This document shows, in pieces, positions 1 through 4,445 of a DNA stretch of 6,946 bases. Position 1 is the first letter of the stretch. Each line of letters begins with the position of its first letter. The translations under genes and the position numbers were made by a program. The stretch comes from Chitinophaga pinensis. Its GTDB lineage: Bacteria > Bacteroidota > Bacteroidia > AKYH767-A > OLB10. Below the pieces are notes generated by a model. The model was not told where the DNA came from. It worked only from the letters and a program-made list of their open reading frames with translations, and ran no database searches. The DNA is taken from positions 1 through 6,946 of the forward strand of contig CAMBYJ010000092.1 of the NCBI GenBank assembly GCA_945872015.1, read 5' to 3'.

Positions 1-181
1 CTTGAATAAGGAATTTAGCAACATGAATTAGATGGGAAATTACTTTAACTTTTTTCTGTTTACCATCAATCCAAAATGAATCTTGAAAAAAGTTTTTACT
101 GCTGATGTTGCTGTATTAATCATTATCAAAAATAAAATTAATAGTCGGAATAAAAAAATAAGGGTCAATTTGAAAATTTGA

Positions 182-199
182 TCCCGATAGCTATCGGGA
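182..199. repeat. 18-bp perfect palindrome TCCCGATAGCTATCGGGA
   Basis: The sequence is identical to its reverse complement over 18 bp. It lies between two AATTTGAAAAT words (167-180 and 205-219). No gene adjoins it and no T-run follows on either strand, so a terminator role is not supported. It is more likely one of the dispersed palindromic repeats common in Bacteroidota spacers. Only one copy is in this window. Confidence 0.6.
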
Positions 200-204
200 G
201 TGCT

Positions 205-355
205 AATTTGAAAATGAAGGCGCGGTGGTTGAGGCTCTCGAAACCAACTGCCCTTCGGGAATAGAAACTGTACATGAAGCTTCGCCCTTCGAGAACCTCA
301 GGGACCGAAGCCATTAACAATAACATCAGGTTTAAACCCGTGGCTATGTTAATGG
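205..355 (+). repeat. Composite BIME-like repeat, copy 1
   Basis: The parts in order are AATTTGAAAATGAAG (205-219); an inverted hairpin core, TTCGAGAGCCTCA read on the minus strand (230-242), inside GGTT/AACC arms; a direct core TTCGAGAACCTCA (288-300) inside CCCT/AGGG and then GCTTCG/CGAAGC arms (279-311); and TTTAAACCCGTG (331-342) inside an 8-bp outer inverted repeat, CCATTAAC/GTTAATGG (311-318 and 348-355). The same parts recur in the same order at 3393-3604 with nearly equal spacing. The arrangement of inverted hairpins separated by linkers is like REP/BIME elements; mobility is inferred, not seen. Confidence 0.65.
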
Positions 356-392
356 AATTGTTTTTTCAGAAACATTTGACCAATCTACCTGC

Positions 393-420
393 ACAGATGT
401 GGGTTTAAACCCACATCTGT
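393..420. repeat. 28-bp perfect palindrome, core GGGTTTAAACCC
   Basis: The half-site is ACAGATGTGGGTTT, followed by its exact reverse complement. It shares the central 12 bp with the palindrome at 467-494 and 20 of 28 positions with the palindrome at 3749-3776. All differences between copies occur in symmetric pairs, so each copy stays self-complementary. It can form a cruciform or an RNA hairpin. No gene adjoins it. Confidence 0.7.
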
Positions 421-466
421 AGAGATATGATTTTTAATTTGATTTTGGGTGAATAAACCTAAAACA

Positions 467-494
467 ATAGCCACGGGTTTAAACCCGTGGCTAT
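467..494. repeat. 28-bp perfect palindrome, possible distal fabF terminator
   Basis: The half-site is ATAGCCACGGGTTT, followed by its exact reverse complement. The right arm also occurs at 329-346 as part of the degenerate hairpin of composite copy 1. It lies about 97 bases downstream of the fabF stop. On the minus strand the hairpin is followed by TGTTTTAGG, which is a weak T-tract, so it may help end acpP-fabF transcripts. No better terminator is visible between 495 and 590. Confidence 0.6.
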
Positions 495-590
495 AATGAA
501 TGAATTATAATTCCGTTGATAATATAAATCAAAACCCACCCTACGGTGAATTAATTTTTTTCTGAAATAAATGGAGAAACAAACGTAAAA

Positions 591-1844
591 CTACGCCTTG
601 TATTTTTTGATGATGATAGAAGCATTATGTCCACCGAAACCGAAGGTGTTACATAATGCGGCGCGAACTGTACGATGTTGAACTTTATTAAAAGTGAAAT
701 TCAACTTCGGATCAAAAGCAGGATCGTCGGTAAAGTGATTAATTGTTGGAGGAATAACATCATTCACAACAGAAAGAACTGTTGCAACTGATTCGATAGC
801 ACCAGCAGCACCCAACAAGTGGCCAGTCATCGATTTAGTAGAGCTGATATTTAAATCATATGCACTGTCGCCAAACAATTTTAAAATTGCTTTTGCTTCA
901 CTCGGATCTCCAACTGGTGTCGACGTTCCATGCACATTGATATAATCAATATCCGAAGGCTGCATATGAGCATCTTTAAGCGCGTTACGCATTACATTAA
1001 ATGCACCCAATCCTTCAGGATGAGTAGCAGTTAAATGGTAAGCATCTGCACTTAATCCGCCGCCAGCAACTTCCGCATAAATTTTAGCTCCACGCTTAAT
1101 AGCATGTTCATACTCTTCAAGAATCAAACATGCTGAACCTTCTCCTAAAACGAATCCATCACGATCTACATCGAACGGACGAGAAGCAGTTTCAGGCGAG
1201 TCATTTCTTTCTGATAAAGCGTGCATCGCATTGAAACCACCGATACCGGCTTCATTCACTGCTGCCTCGCTACCACCTGAAAGGATAACATCCGCTTGAC
1301 CTAAACGAATTGTATTAAATGCATCAATCAGTGCGTTCGTAGAAGAAGCGCAAGCAGAAACGGTCGTGTAGTTTGGTCCTCTGAATCCATAACGCATCGA
1401 GATATGGCCTGAGGCGATATCTGCAATCATTTTCGGAATAAAGAAAGGATTAAAACGTGGAGTACCATCTCCTTTTGCGAAGTTTGAAACTTCATCTAAA
1501 AACGTACGCAAGCCGCCAATACCAGAACCCCAAATAACGCCTATGCGATCGGGATCAAGGCCGGCATTTAAAAGCCCGGCATCCTGAACAGCTTCCTCTG
1601 AACTAGCAATTGCTAATTGAGAGAAACGATCAAGTTTCCGGGCTTCTTTTCGGTCTAGATATTTACCTGGATCAAAATCTTTGACCTCACAGGCAAACTG
1701 CGTCTTGAATTTGGATGCATCAAATAAGGTTATAGGGGCAGCACCACTCTTACCATCAAGTAAACCTTGCCAATAATCAGCAACGTTATTACCTAAAGGT
1801 GTAATAGCACCTAATCCTGTTATAACTACTCGTTTAAGCTCCAT
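591..1844 (-). CDS. fabF: Beta-ketoacyl-ACP synthase II (FabF)
   Basis: FabF condenses malonyl-ACP with acyl-ACP to lengthen the growing chain in cytosolic type II fatty-acid synthesis. The 417-residue protein has the usual length and the thiolase-fold signatures of the KAS I/II family. The active-site cysteine is C165 in TVSACASSTNA, the two catalytic histidines are H305 (NVHGTSTPVGD) and H342 (TKSMTGHLLGAAGA), K337 is conserved, and the glycine-rich GFGGHN loop near 402-407 matches the gating region. The N-terminal RVVITGLGAITPLG is typical. The ATG at 1844 begins a normal family N terminus. Only 21 bp separate it from the acpP stop, with no Shine-Dalgarno sequence, so the two are almost certainly co-transcribed from the acpP promoter. 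The gene downstream in many Bacteroidota, rnc, is not seen here. FabB is a less likely alternative because the length and motifs fit FabF. Confidence 0.97.
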   Translation of the reverse strand: MELKRVVITGLGAITPLGNNVADYWQGLLDGKSGAAPITLFDASKFKTQFACEVKDFDPGKYLDRKEARKLDRFSQLAIASSEEAVQDAGLLNAGLDPDRIGVIWGSGIGGLRTFLDEVSNFAKGDGTPRFNPFFIPKMIADIASGHISMRYGFRGPNYTTVSACASSTNALIDAFNTIRLGQADVILSGGSEAAVNEAGIGGFNAMHALSERNDSPETASRPFDVDRDGFVLGEGSACLILEEYEHAIKRGAKIYAEVAGGGLSADAYHLTATHPEGLGAFNVMRNALKDAHMQPSDIDYINVHGTSTPVGDPSEAKAILKLFGDSAYDLNISSTKSMTGHLLGAAGAIESVATVLSVVNDVIPPTINHFTDDPAFDPKLNFTFNKVQHRTVRAALCNTFGFGGHNASIIIKKYKA

Positions 1845-1865
1845 TGCGCGAACTAAACTGATTAA

Positions 1866-2102
1866 TTACTTTGCGTTAGCTGTAATGTAATCAACCGCCT
1901 GACCTACAGTAGCAATTTTCTCTGCTTGGTCGTCTGGGATTGAAATGCTGAATTCTTTTTCGAATTCCATGATTAATTCAACTGTATCCAGTGAATCTGC
2001 ACCAAGATCGTTAGTAAAACTAGCTTCATTGGTTACTTCGTTTTCGTCAACTCCTAATTTGTCAACGATAATCGCTTTTACGCGTGCTGCAATGTCTGAC
2101 AT
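1866..2102 (-). CDS. acpP: Acyl carrier protein
   Basis: This 78-residue acidic protein carries growing acyl chains between the enzymes of type II fatty-acid synthesis on a 4'-phosphopantetheine arm. The attachment serine is S37 in the hallmark LGADSLDTVELIMEFE helix II. The N-terminal helix (SDIAARVKAIIVDKLGV) and the closing IATVGQAVDYI helix are complete, so the length is normal and the ATG at 2102 is secure. It is the first gene of a two-gene unit with fabF. A consensus Bacteroidota promoter lies about 30-60 bases upstream, leaving a short leader of roughly 24 bases without a Shine-Dalgarno sequence. A near-palindromic hairpin adjoins the promoter on its upstream side. An overlapping reading frame on the other strand at 1945-2157 is only a shadow of this gene. 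Confidence 0.97.
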   Translation of the reverse strand: MSDIAARVKAIIVDKLGVDENEVTNEASFTNDLGADSLDTVELIMEFEKEFSISIPDDQAEKIATVGQAVDYITANAK

Positions 2103-2132
2103 TGTAGTGGGTTATTTAGTTAAGATAGGGGG

Positions 2133-2165
2133 CAAAAGTAAAAAAAAAGGACTTTAAACTTCAAA
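2133..2165 (-). promoter_or_regulatory. Bacteroidota-type promoter of acpP-fabF
   Basis: On the minus strand a TTTG -33 box (2165-2162) is followed after 21 bp by TACTTTTG (2140-2133), an exact match to the Bacteroidota -7 consensus TAnnTTTG. The 21-bp spacer includes a T-run. The inferred start of transcription is near 2126, about 24 bases before the acpP ATG. Confidence 0.75.
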
Positions 2166-2170
2166 ATATA

Positions 2171-2197
2171 TTGAAGGAATTGCACGAATACCTTCAA
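2171..2197. promoter_or_regulatory. 27-bp near-palindrome adjoining the acpP promoter
   Basis: TTGAAGG (2171-2177) pairs with CCTTCAA (2191-2197). After one A/A mismatch, ATT pairs with AAT, leaving a GCACG centre. It ends five bases from the -33 box of acpP, where an operator for a dimeric regulator would be expected. It could also be a transcription-end hairpin, but it lacks a T-run in either direction. The role is an inference from position. Confidence 0.4.
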
Positions 2198-2303
2198 CAA
2201 TACCCCATGATTAATAGTCAAACTGCTGAAAACCAAAACATAGCAAACTATTTTTTTTCAAAAAAGTTTATCACAAATCGGCGAATAAACCCCTTAAATC
2301 AGC

Positions 2304-2328
2304 AAAAAGGGCCCTTTTGAGGCCCTTT
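2304..2328 (-). terminator. Intrinsic terminator (minus strand)
   Basis: Read on the minus strand, AAAGGGCC (2328-2321), a 7-base loop TCAAAAG and GGCCCTTT (2313-2306) form an 8-bp GC-centred stem ending in a run of five Ts (2308-2304). On the plus strand the stem is followed by TTTAC only, so the direction is minus. It closes the candidate small RNA just upstream and shields acpP from read-through. Confidence 0.75.
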
Positions 2329-2377
2329 ACATCAATCCAAAAAGAATGGGAATGGATTAGGCCGAAGCCCTGATGAT
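2304..2377 (-). ncRNA. Candidate small structured RNA, about 75 nt
   Basis: On the minus strand a consensus promoter (2413-2382) is followed by about 75 non-coding bases that end at the terminator at 2328-2304. The inferred transcript begins near 2376. It can fold into a short closing helix (a CATCA near 2378-2371 with TGATG at 2334-2330) around two hairpins. One is a GGC stem capped by a C(UUCG)G tetraloop (2370-2360), an exceptionally stable RNA motif. The other is AATCCA/TGGATT (2358-2353 with 2339-2334). The terminator stem follows. No open frame of note exists in it. I do not recognise a named RNA family. Promoter, fold and terminator are seen in sequence; that it is transcribed and functional is inferred. 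Confidence 0.45.
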
Positions 2378-2381
2378 GAAT

Positions 2382-2413
2382 CAAATCTACAATTACTATT
2401 TAATTAATGCAAT
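2382..2413 (-). promoter_or_regulatory. Promoter of the candidate small RNA
   Basis: On the minus strand TAGATTTG (2389-2382) fits TAnnTTTG exactly. It is preceded after a 20-bp spacer by TTG (2412-2410), within ATTG. It starts just beyond the terminator of the HNH-like gene and has no coding sequence downstream before the next terminator, so it would drive only the roughly 75-nt RNA. Confidence 0.5.
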
Positions 2414-2425
2414 ATATTATCCAAT

Positions 2426-2453
2426 AAAAAAGGCCACCTAATGGCGACCTTTT
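2426..2453 (-). terminator. Intrinsic terminator of the HNH-like gene
   Basis: In minus-strand RNA, AAAAGGUCGCC (2453-2443) pairs with GGUGGCCUUUU (2438-2428) through 11 continuous pairs, two of them G-U, around an AUUA loop. The U-run extends to 2426. In plus-strand RNA the two G-U pairs become C/A mismatches, so the structure is specific to the minus strand. It begins about 20 bases past the stop at 2474. Confidence 0.85.
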
Positions 2454-2473
2454 CTTTATTGATATGCTGAAGC

Positions 2474-3025
2474 TTATTTAACGTGACCCCAGTTTTCACC
2501 GCTTTTAATACGGTATAACTGCATTTCACTGATTTCAAAATGCTCCGCGATTTCACGCATTGTTTTCTTACGGTTTTTGTTGTTGATCATTTCTTTGATC
2601 TTACGAACAACACCTTCAGTTAACTTATGACCTTTCTTACGGTTGATAGAACGGTAAGCTAATACGGCAGGACTCTTTTGCTGATGTGCTTCCATTTCTT
2701 CTTTGGTAGCCCAGCGAAGATTCTTAACTGAATTATCTTCTTTGTTGTAGTTTAAGTGAATAACATAAACCTTTTTGCTGCTTCTATTAGCAATAAAAGC
2801 TTCTGCTACTAAGCGATGAAGAAACAACGTAAGGTTTTCACCTGCTGGTTTTAACTTCAATGTTGGATATCCACCCATCAGCGTACCACGCAGAAGATTT
2901 CCTTCCATTACATTAGTTTTAAAACTTGCTAAACGACCACGGTCGGAAACAGCATACTTGAAACGGAATTCGCCACTATCTAATTTAACAGCTTTCCATT
3001 TTTCATTTTTCAATAACTTAATCAT
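2474..3025 (-). CDS. NUMOD4/HNH-like DNA-binding protein with C-terminal HTH
   Basis: This 183-residue basic protein resembles NUMOD4-HNH proteins of the homing-endonuclease type. Residues about 9-35 (KWKAVKL to YAVSDRGRLASF) match the NUMOD4 pattern W..v...Y.vS..Gr..S. FLHRLVAEAFI (68-78) is the helix that usually precedes the HNH core. The core is VYVIHLNYNKEDNSVKNLRW followed by AT (86-107), then H114. H90, N98 and N102 are kept, but the usual (N/D)-H-x-D reads I-H-L-N, so catalysis is doubtful. Residues 135-182 form a helix-turn-helix (MREIAEHFEISEMQLYRIKSG). It has its own promoter and terminator, so it is a single-gene unit lying between acpP and purN. It may be an active nicking or homing enzyme, or a domesticated DNA-binding regulator; its target is unknown. 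Confidence 0.75.
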   Translation of the reverse strand: MIKLLKNEKWKAVKLDSGEFRFKYAVSDRGRLASFKTNVMEGNLLRGTLMGGYPTLKLKPAGENLTLFLHRLVAEAFIANRSSKKVYVIHLNYNKEDNSVKNLRWATKEEMEAHQQKSPAVLAYRSINRKKGHKLTEGVVRKIKEMINNKNRKKTMREIAEHFEISEMQLYRIKSGENWGHVK

Positions 3026-3046
3026 AGGTTTTGTTTTAATGAGAAT

Positions 3047-3080
3047 CTAAAGTATTGAAAAAAACTATATAAGCTCCAAA
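3047..3080 (-). promoter_or_regulatory. Probable promoter of the HNH-like gene
   Basis: On the minus strand TTTG (3080-3077) is followed after 22 bp by TACTTTAG (3054-3047), one base away from TAnnTTTG. The inferred start near 3041 leaves a short A-rich leader (ending AAAACAAAACCT) before the ATG, with no Shine-Dalgarno sequence. Confidence 0.5.
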
Positions 3081-3217
3081 TTTTTTTGATTATTTCGTTA
3101 TAACGTGCCCTTTCCACTCGTAAATCTTTGCTTTTACCCGATAATCTGAGCGCTTTATCCAAGACTTATAACACGCACAACCCACTTTTGTAAATTGTAG
3201 AAACTAACAACAACATT

Positions 3218-3379
3218 ATGTTCAACTCTATATTCTCTTCTCGCAAAAGCGACCGTTACTTCCGCAATTACAAGTTTCAGCAATCGTTGAATTTCATTCG
3301 GAGGTTCATCTTTAATATTCCGGCATTAAAGCCGATTCCTGTTAAATCGATTCATTCTAACGGAACGCGTATACGATGA
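3218..3379 (+). CDS. Possible small basic protein, 53 residues
   Basis: An ATG at 3218 opens a 53-codon frame ending in TGA at 3377-3379. The product begins MFNSIFSSRKSDRYFRNYKF and is rich in Arg, Lys, Phe and Ile (about ten basic residues, almost no acidic ones), with no clear signal peptide or membrane helix. The leader AAACTAACAACAACATT is of the A-rich, SD-less kind seen before Bacteroidota genes. CACTTTTG (3183-3190) is one base from a -7 box, though no good -33 box precedes it. The surrounding spacer is otherwise AT-rich, while this frame uses several C-ending codons (TTC, CGC, TAC). I recognise no family. It could equally be a chance frame. Confidence 0.35.
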   Translation: MFNSIFSSRKSDRYFRNYKFQQSLNFIRRFIFNIPALKPIPVKSIHSNGTRIR

Positions 3380-3392
3380 AAAAAAAATTTTT

Positions 3393-3604
3393 AATTTGAA
3401 GATGAAGTGTAATTGGCAATTTGAAGATTGCTGGTGGTGGAGGCGACGTATAAAAAATAACGGTCCCTGAGGTTCTCGAAGGGTCGTTATTACTGATGTT
3501 TATTATTCGGCCCATTTGGCTTCGCCCTTCGAGAGCCTCAGGGACCGAAGCCTGGGCGAAGAAACACCCAATTTAAACCCGTGCCTGTTGCAAATGGGAT
3601 GTTT
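3393..3604 (+). repeat. Composite BIME-like repeat, copy 2
   Basis: The parts in order are AATTTGAAGATGAAG (3393-3407); an inverted core CCCTGAGGTTCTCGAAGGG (3465-3483) inside AATAACG/CGTTATT arms (3456-3462 and 3485-3491); a direct core CCCTTCGAGAGCCTCAGGG (3525-3543) inside GGCTTCG/CGAAGCC arms (3518-3552); and TTTAAACCCGTG (3572-3583) inside AAACA-CCCA / TGGG-A-TGTTT (3562-3570 and 3595-3604). CCCATTTG (3511-3518) and CAAATGGG (3591-3598) also frame the right half as an 8-bp inverted repeat. The order and spacing match 205-355. Confidence 0.65.
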
Positions 3605-3613
3605 ATAATCCGT

Positions 3614-3631
3614 AATCAGGTGTAGGATTAA
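3614..3631 (+). repeat. Truncated copy of the 3749-3776 palindrome
   Basis: The 18 bases AATCAGGTGTAGGATTAA match 3747-3764 exactly. This gives the left half and centre of the 28-bp palindrome without the right arm. Direct repeat distance is 133 bp. Confidence 0.7.
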
Positions 3632-3648
3632 ATAATAGTTGCTGGAAT

Positions 3649-3722
3649 GACCTCCCTAAATCCCTCCGAAGGAGGAACTTTAAATTTATTACCCCTCTCC
3701 TTTGGAGAGGTTGGGAGAGGTC
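3649..3722. repeat. Branched inverted repeat (two hairpins in an outer stem)
   Basis: The outer arms GACCTCCC (3649-3656) and GGGAGAGGTC (3713-3722) pair apart from a two-base bulge. Inside sit two perfect hairpins, CCTCC-GAA-GGAGG (3663-3675) and CCTCTCC-TTT-GGAGAGG (3694-3710). A single strand could thus fold into a three-way junction. I recall similar CTCC/GGAG repeats from Bacteroidota spacers, but this is unverified. Confidence 0.6.
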
Positions 3723-3748
3723 TATATTTGATTGGGGTTATTCATCAA

Positions 3749-3776
3749 TCAGGTGTAGGATTAATCCTACACCTGA
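3749..3776. repeat. 28-bp perfect palindrome, core TAGGATTAATCCTA
   Basis: The half-site is TCAGGTGTAGGATT, followed by its exact reverse complement. It shares CAG, TGT, GG and TTAA with 393-420, and each difference is mirrored in the other arm. Its right end overlaps the place where the -33 element of the purN promoter would lie. Confidence 0.7.
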
Positions 3777-3793
3777 GAAAATAAACCGACAAA

Positions 3794-3801
3794 TAATTTT
3801 G
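3794..3801 (+). promoter_or_regulatory. Probable -7 box of purN
   Basis: TAATTTTG fits TAnnTTTG exactly and lies 31 bases before the chosen ATG, giving a leader of about 25 bases. No TTTG is found at the -33 position; the nearest candidate is CTG at 3773-3775, within the right arm of the 28-bp palindrome, with an 18-bp spacer. Confidence 0.5.
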
Positions 3802-3832
3802 CAATCTCTCCACATATCCTTTGCTTTGCAGC

Positions 3833-4408
3833 ATGAAACGAATCGCCATTTTTGCATCAGGGAAAGGAAGCAATGCCGATAGCTTGTGTATGCATTTGGT
3901 GAATCATGCTTCAATAAAAGTAGAGCTGATATTAAGCGATCGTAAAGAAGCAGGTGTTTTTGGGGTAGCAGAGAAACATGGTGTGCAAGCGATTTATCTG
4001 AATAAAGAATTATTGACTCATCCTGATCAGGTGGTGGCGCTTTTGAAAGAGCATCACATTGATGTGTTGGTGTTAGCAGGATATTTGAAGTTAGTTCCGA
4101 AAGAATGGATTGCAGCTTATCCTGGAAAGGTTTTCAATTTACATCCTGCCTTATTGCCGAAGTTTGGAGGAAAAGGAATGTACGGCATGCATGTGCATCG
4201 CGCAGTAGCAGCAGCTGGCGAAACAGAAACGGGCATTACCATTCACGAAGTAAACGAACACTACGACGAAGGAAAAATTATTTTTCAGGCACACACTCCC
4301 GTTGAGCCTACCGACTCACCCGAACGCATAGCCGAAAAAATTGCAGCGCTAGAAAAAGAGTTTTTTGCGAAAGTGATTGTTGGTGAGGTGGAGCGACTTG
4401 CTTTGTAA
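3833..4408 (+). CDS. purN: Phosphoribosylglycinamide formyltransferase (PurN)
   Basis: PurN transfers a formyl group from 10-formyltetrahydrofolate to GAR, the third step of cytosolic purine synthesis. The 191-residue protein has the usual length. It shows the N-terminal phosphate-binding loop FASGKGSN (7-14), the LAGYLKLVP strand-loop (81-89), the catalytic N102 and H104 in FNLHPALLPKFGG, and D145 in the HYDEGKII motif, corresponding to N106, H108 and D144 of the E. coli enzyme. The ATG at 3833 is chosen over the in-frame TTG at 3821 because MKRIAIFASGKGSN is the normal family N terminus and a -7 box lies at a suitable distance. It is transcribed away from acpP and converges on the helicase gene, with 37 bp between the two stops and no clear terminator there. 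Confidence 0.96.
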   Translation: MKRIAIFASGKGSNADSLCMHLVNHASIKVELILSDRKEAGVFGVAEKHGVQAIYLNKELLTHPDQVVALLKEHHIDVLVLAGYLKLVPKEWIAAYPGKVFNLHPALLPKFGGKGMYGMHVHRAVAAAGETETGITIHEVNEHYDEGKIIFQAHTPVEPTDSPERIAEKIAALEKEFFAKVIVGEVERLAL

Positions 4409-4445
4409 GTCATAAGCTAAATTGGAGGCAGAGCCATTATAAACT

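Larger units (their letters stand above)
1..590. other. Gene-free, repeat-rich spacer downstream of fabF
   Basis: No supportable coding region is present: all three plus frames meet stops within the first 30 bases, and the longest minus-strand reading I checked (123 down to 40) is only 27 codons. The first 160 bases are plain AT-rich sequence in which I see no structure. From about 167 on the spacer is a chain of short repeats: two AATTTGAAAAT words (167-180 and 205-219), an 18-bp palindrome (182-199), an inverted pair of TTCGAGA-type hairpins (227-311), a degenerate TTTAAACCCGTG hairpin (311-355) and two perfect 28-bp palindromes (393-420 and 467-494). From 495 to 590 I see nothing but AT-rich sequence. 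Confidence 0.75.
3026..3832. other. Repeat-rich spacer between the HNH-like gene and purN
   Basis: The first part (3026-3217) holds the minus-strand HNH promoter and a 10-bp palindrome CGTTATAACG (3096-3105); otherwise I see nothing. A possible 53-residue ORF follows at 3218-3379. From 3393 to 3776 the spacer is almost wholly repeats: composite copy 2, a truncated palindrome, a branched inverted repeat and a full 28-bp palindrome. The purN promoter and leader occupy the end. No tRNA or CRISPR array is present. Confidence 0.7.

Noticed and set aside
40..123. 27-residue minus-strand ORF at the left edge
   Set aside because: Very short, AT-rich, with no family resemblance and no convincing promoter.
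1945..2157. 70-residue plus-strand ORF over acpP
   Set aside because: It lies antisense to a certain gene and its composition is that of a reverse-strand shadow.
3096..3105. CGTTATAACG as an operator between divergent genes
   Set aside because: A 10-bp palindrome is short enough to arise by chance and no second copy is seen, so it is mentioned only as a possible site.
167..3783. CRISPR array formed by the short repeats
   Set aside because: Repeats are of several unrelated families, appear two to four times, in both orientations and without regular spacers.
3821..3832. In-frame TTG start giving four extra residues on PurN
   Set aside because: The ATG at 3833 gives the normal N terminus MKRIAIFASGKGSN and a better leader; the upstream residues MLCS have no support.
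4105..4305. 66-residue plus-strand ORF within purN
   Set aside because: Out-of-frame shadow of purN with no recognisable features.
4409..4445. Terminator between the convergent purN and helicase genes
   Set aside because: Only a 3-bp GGC/GCC stem is present and no T-run follows in either direction.
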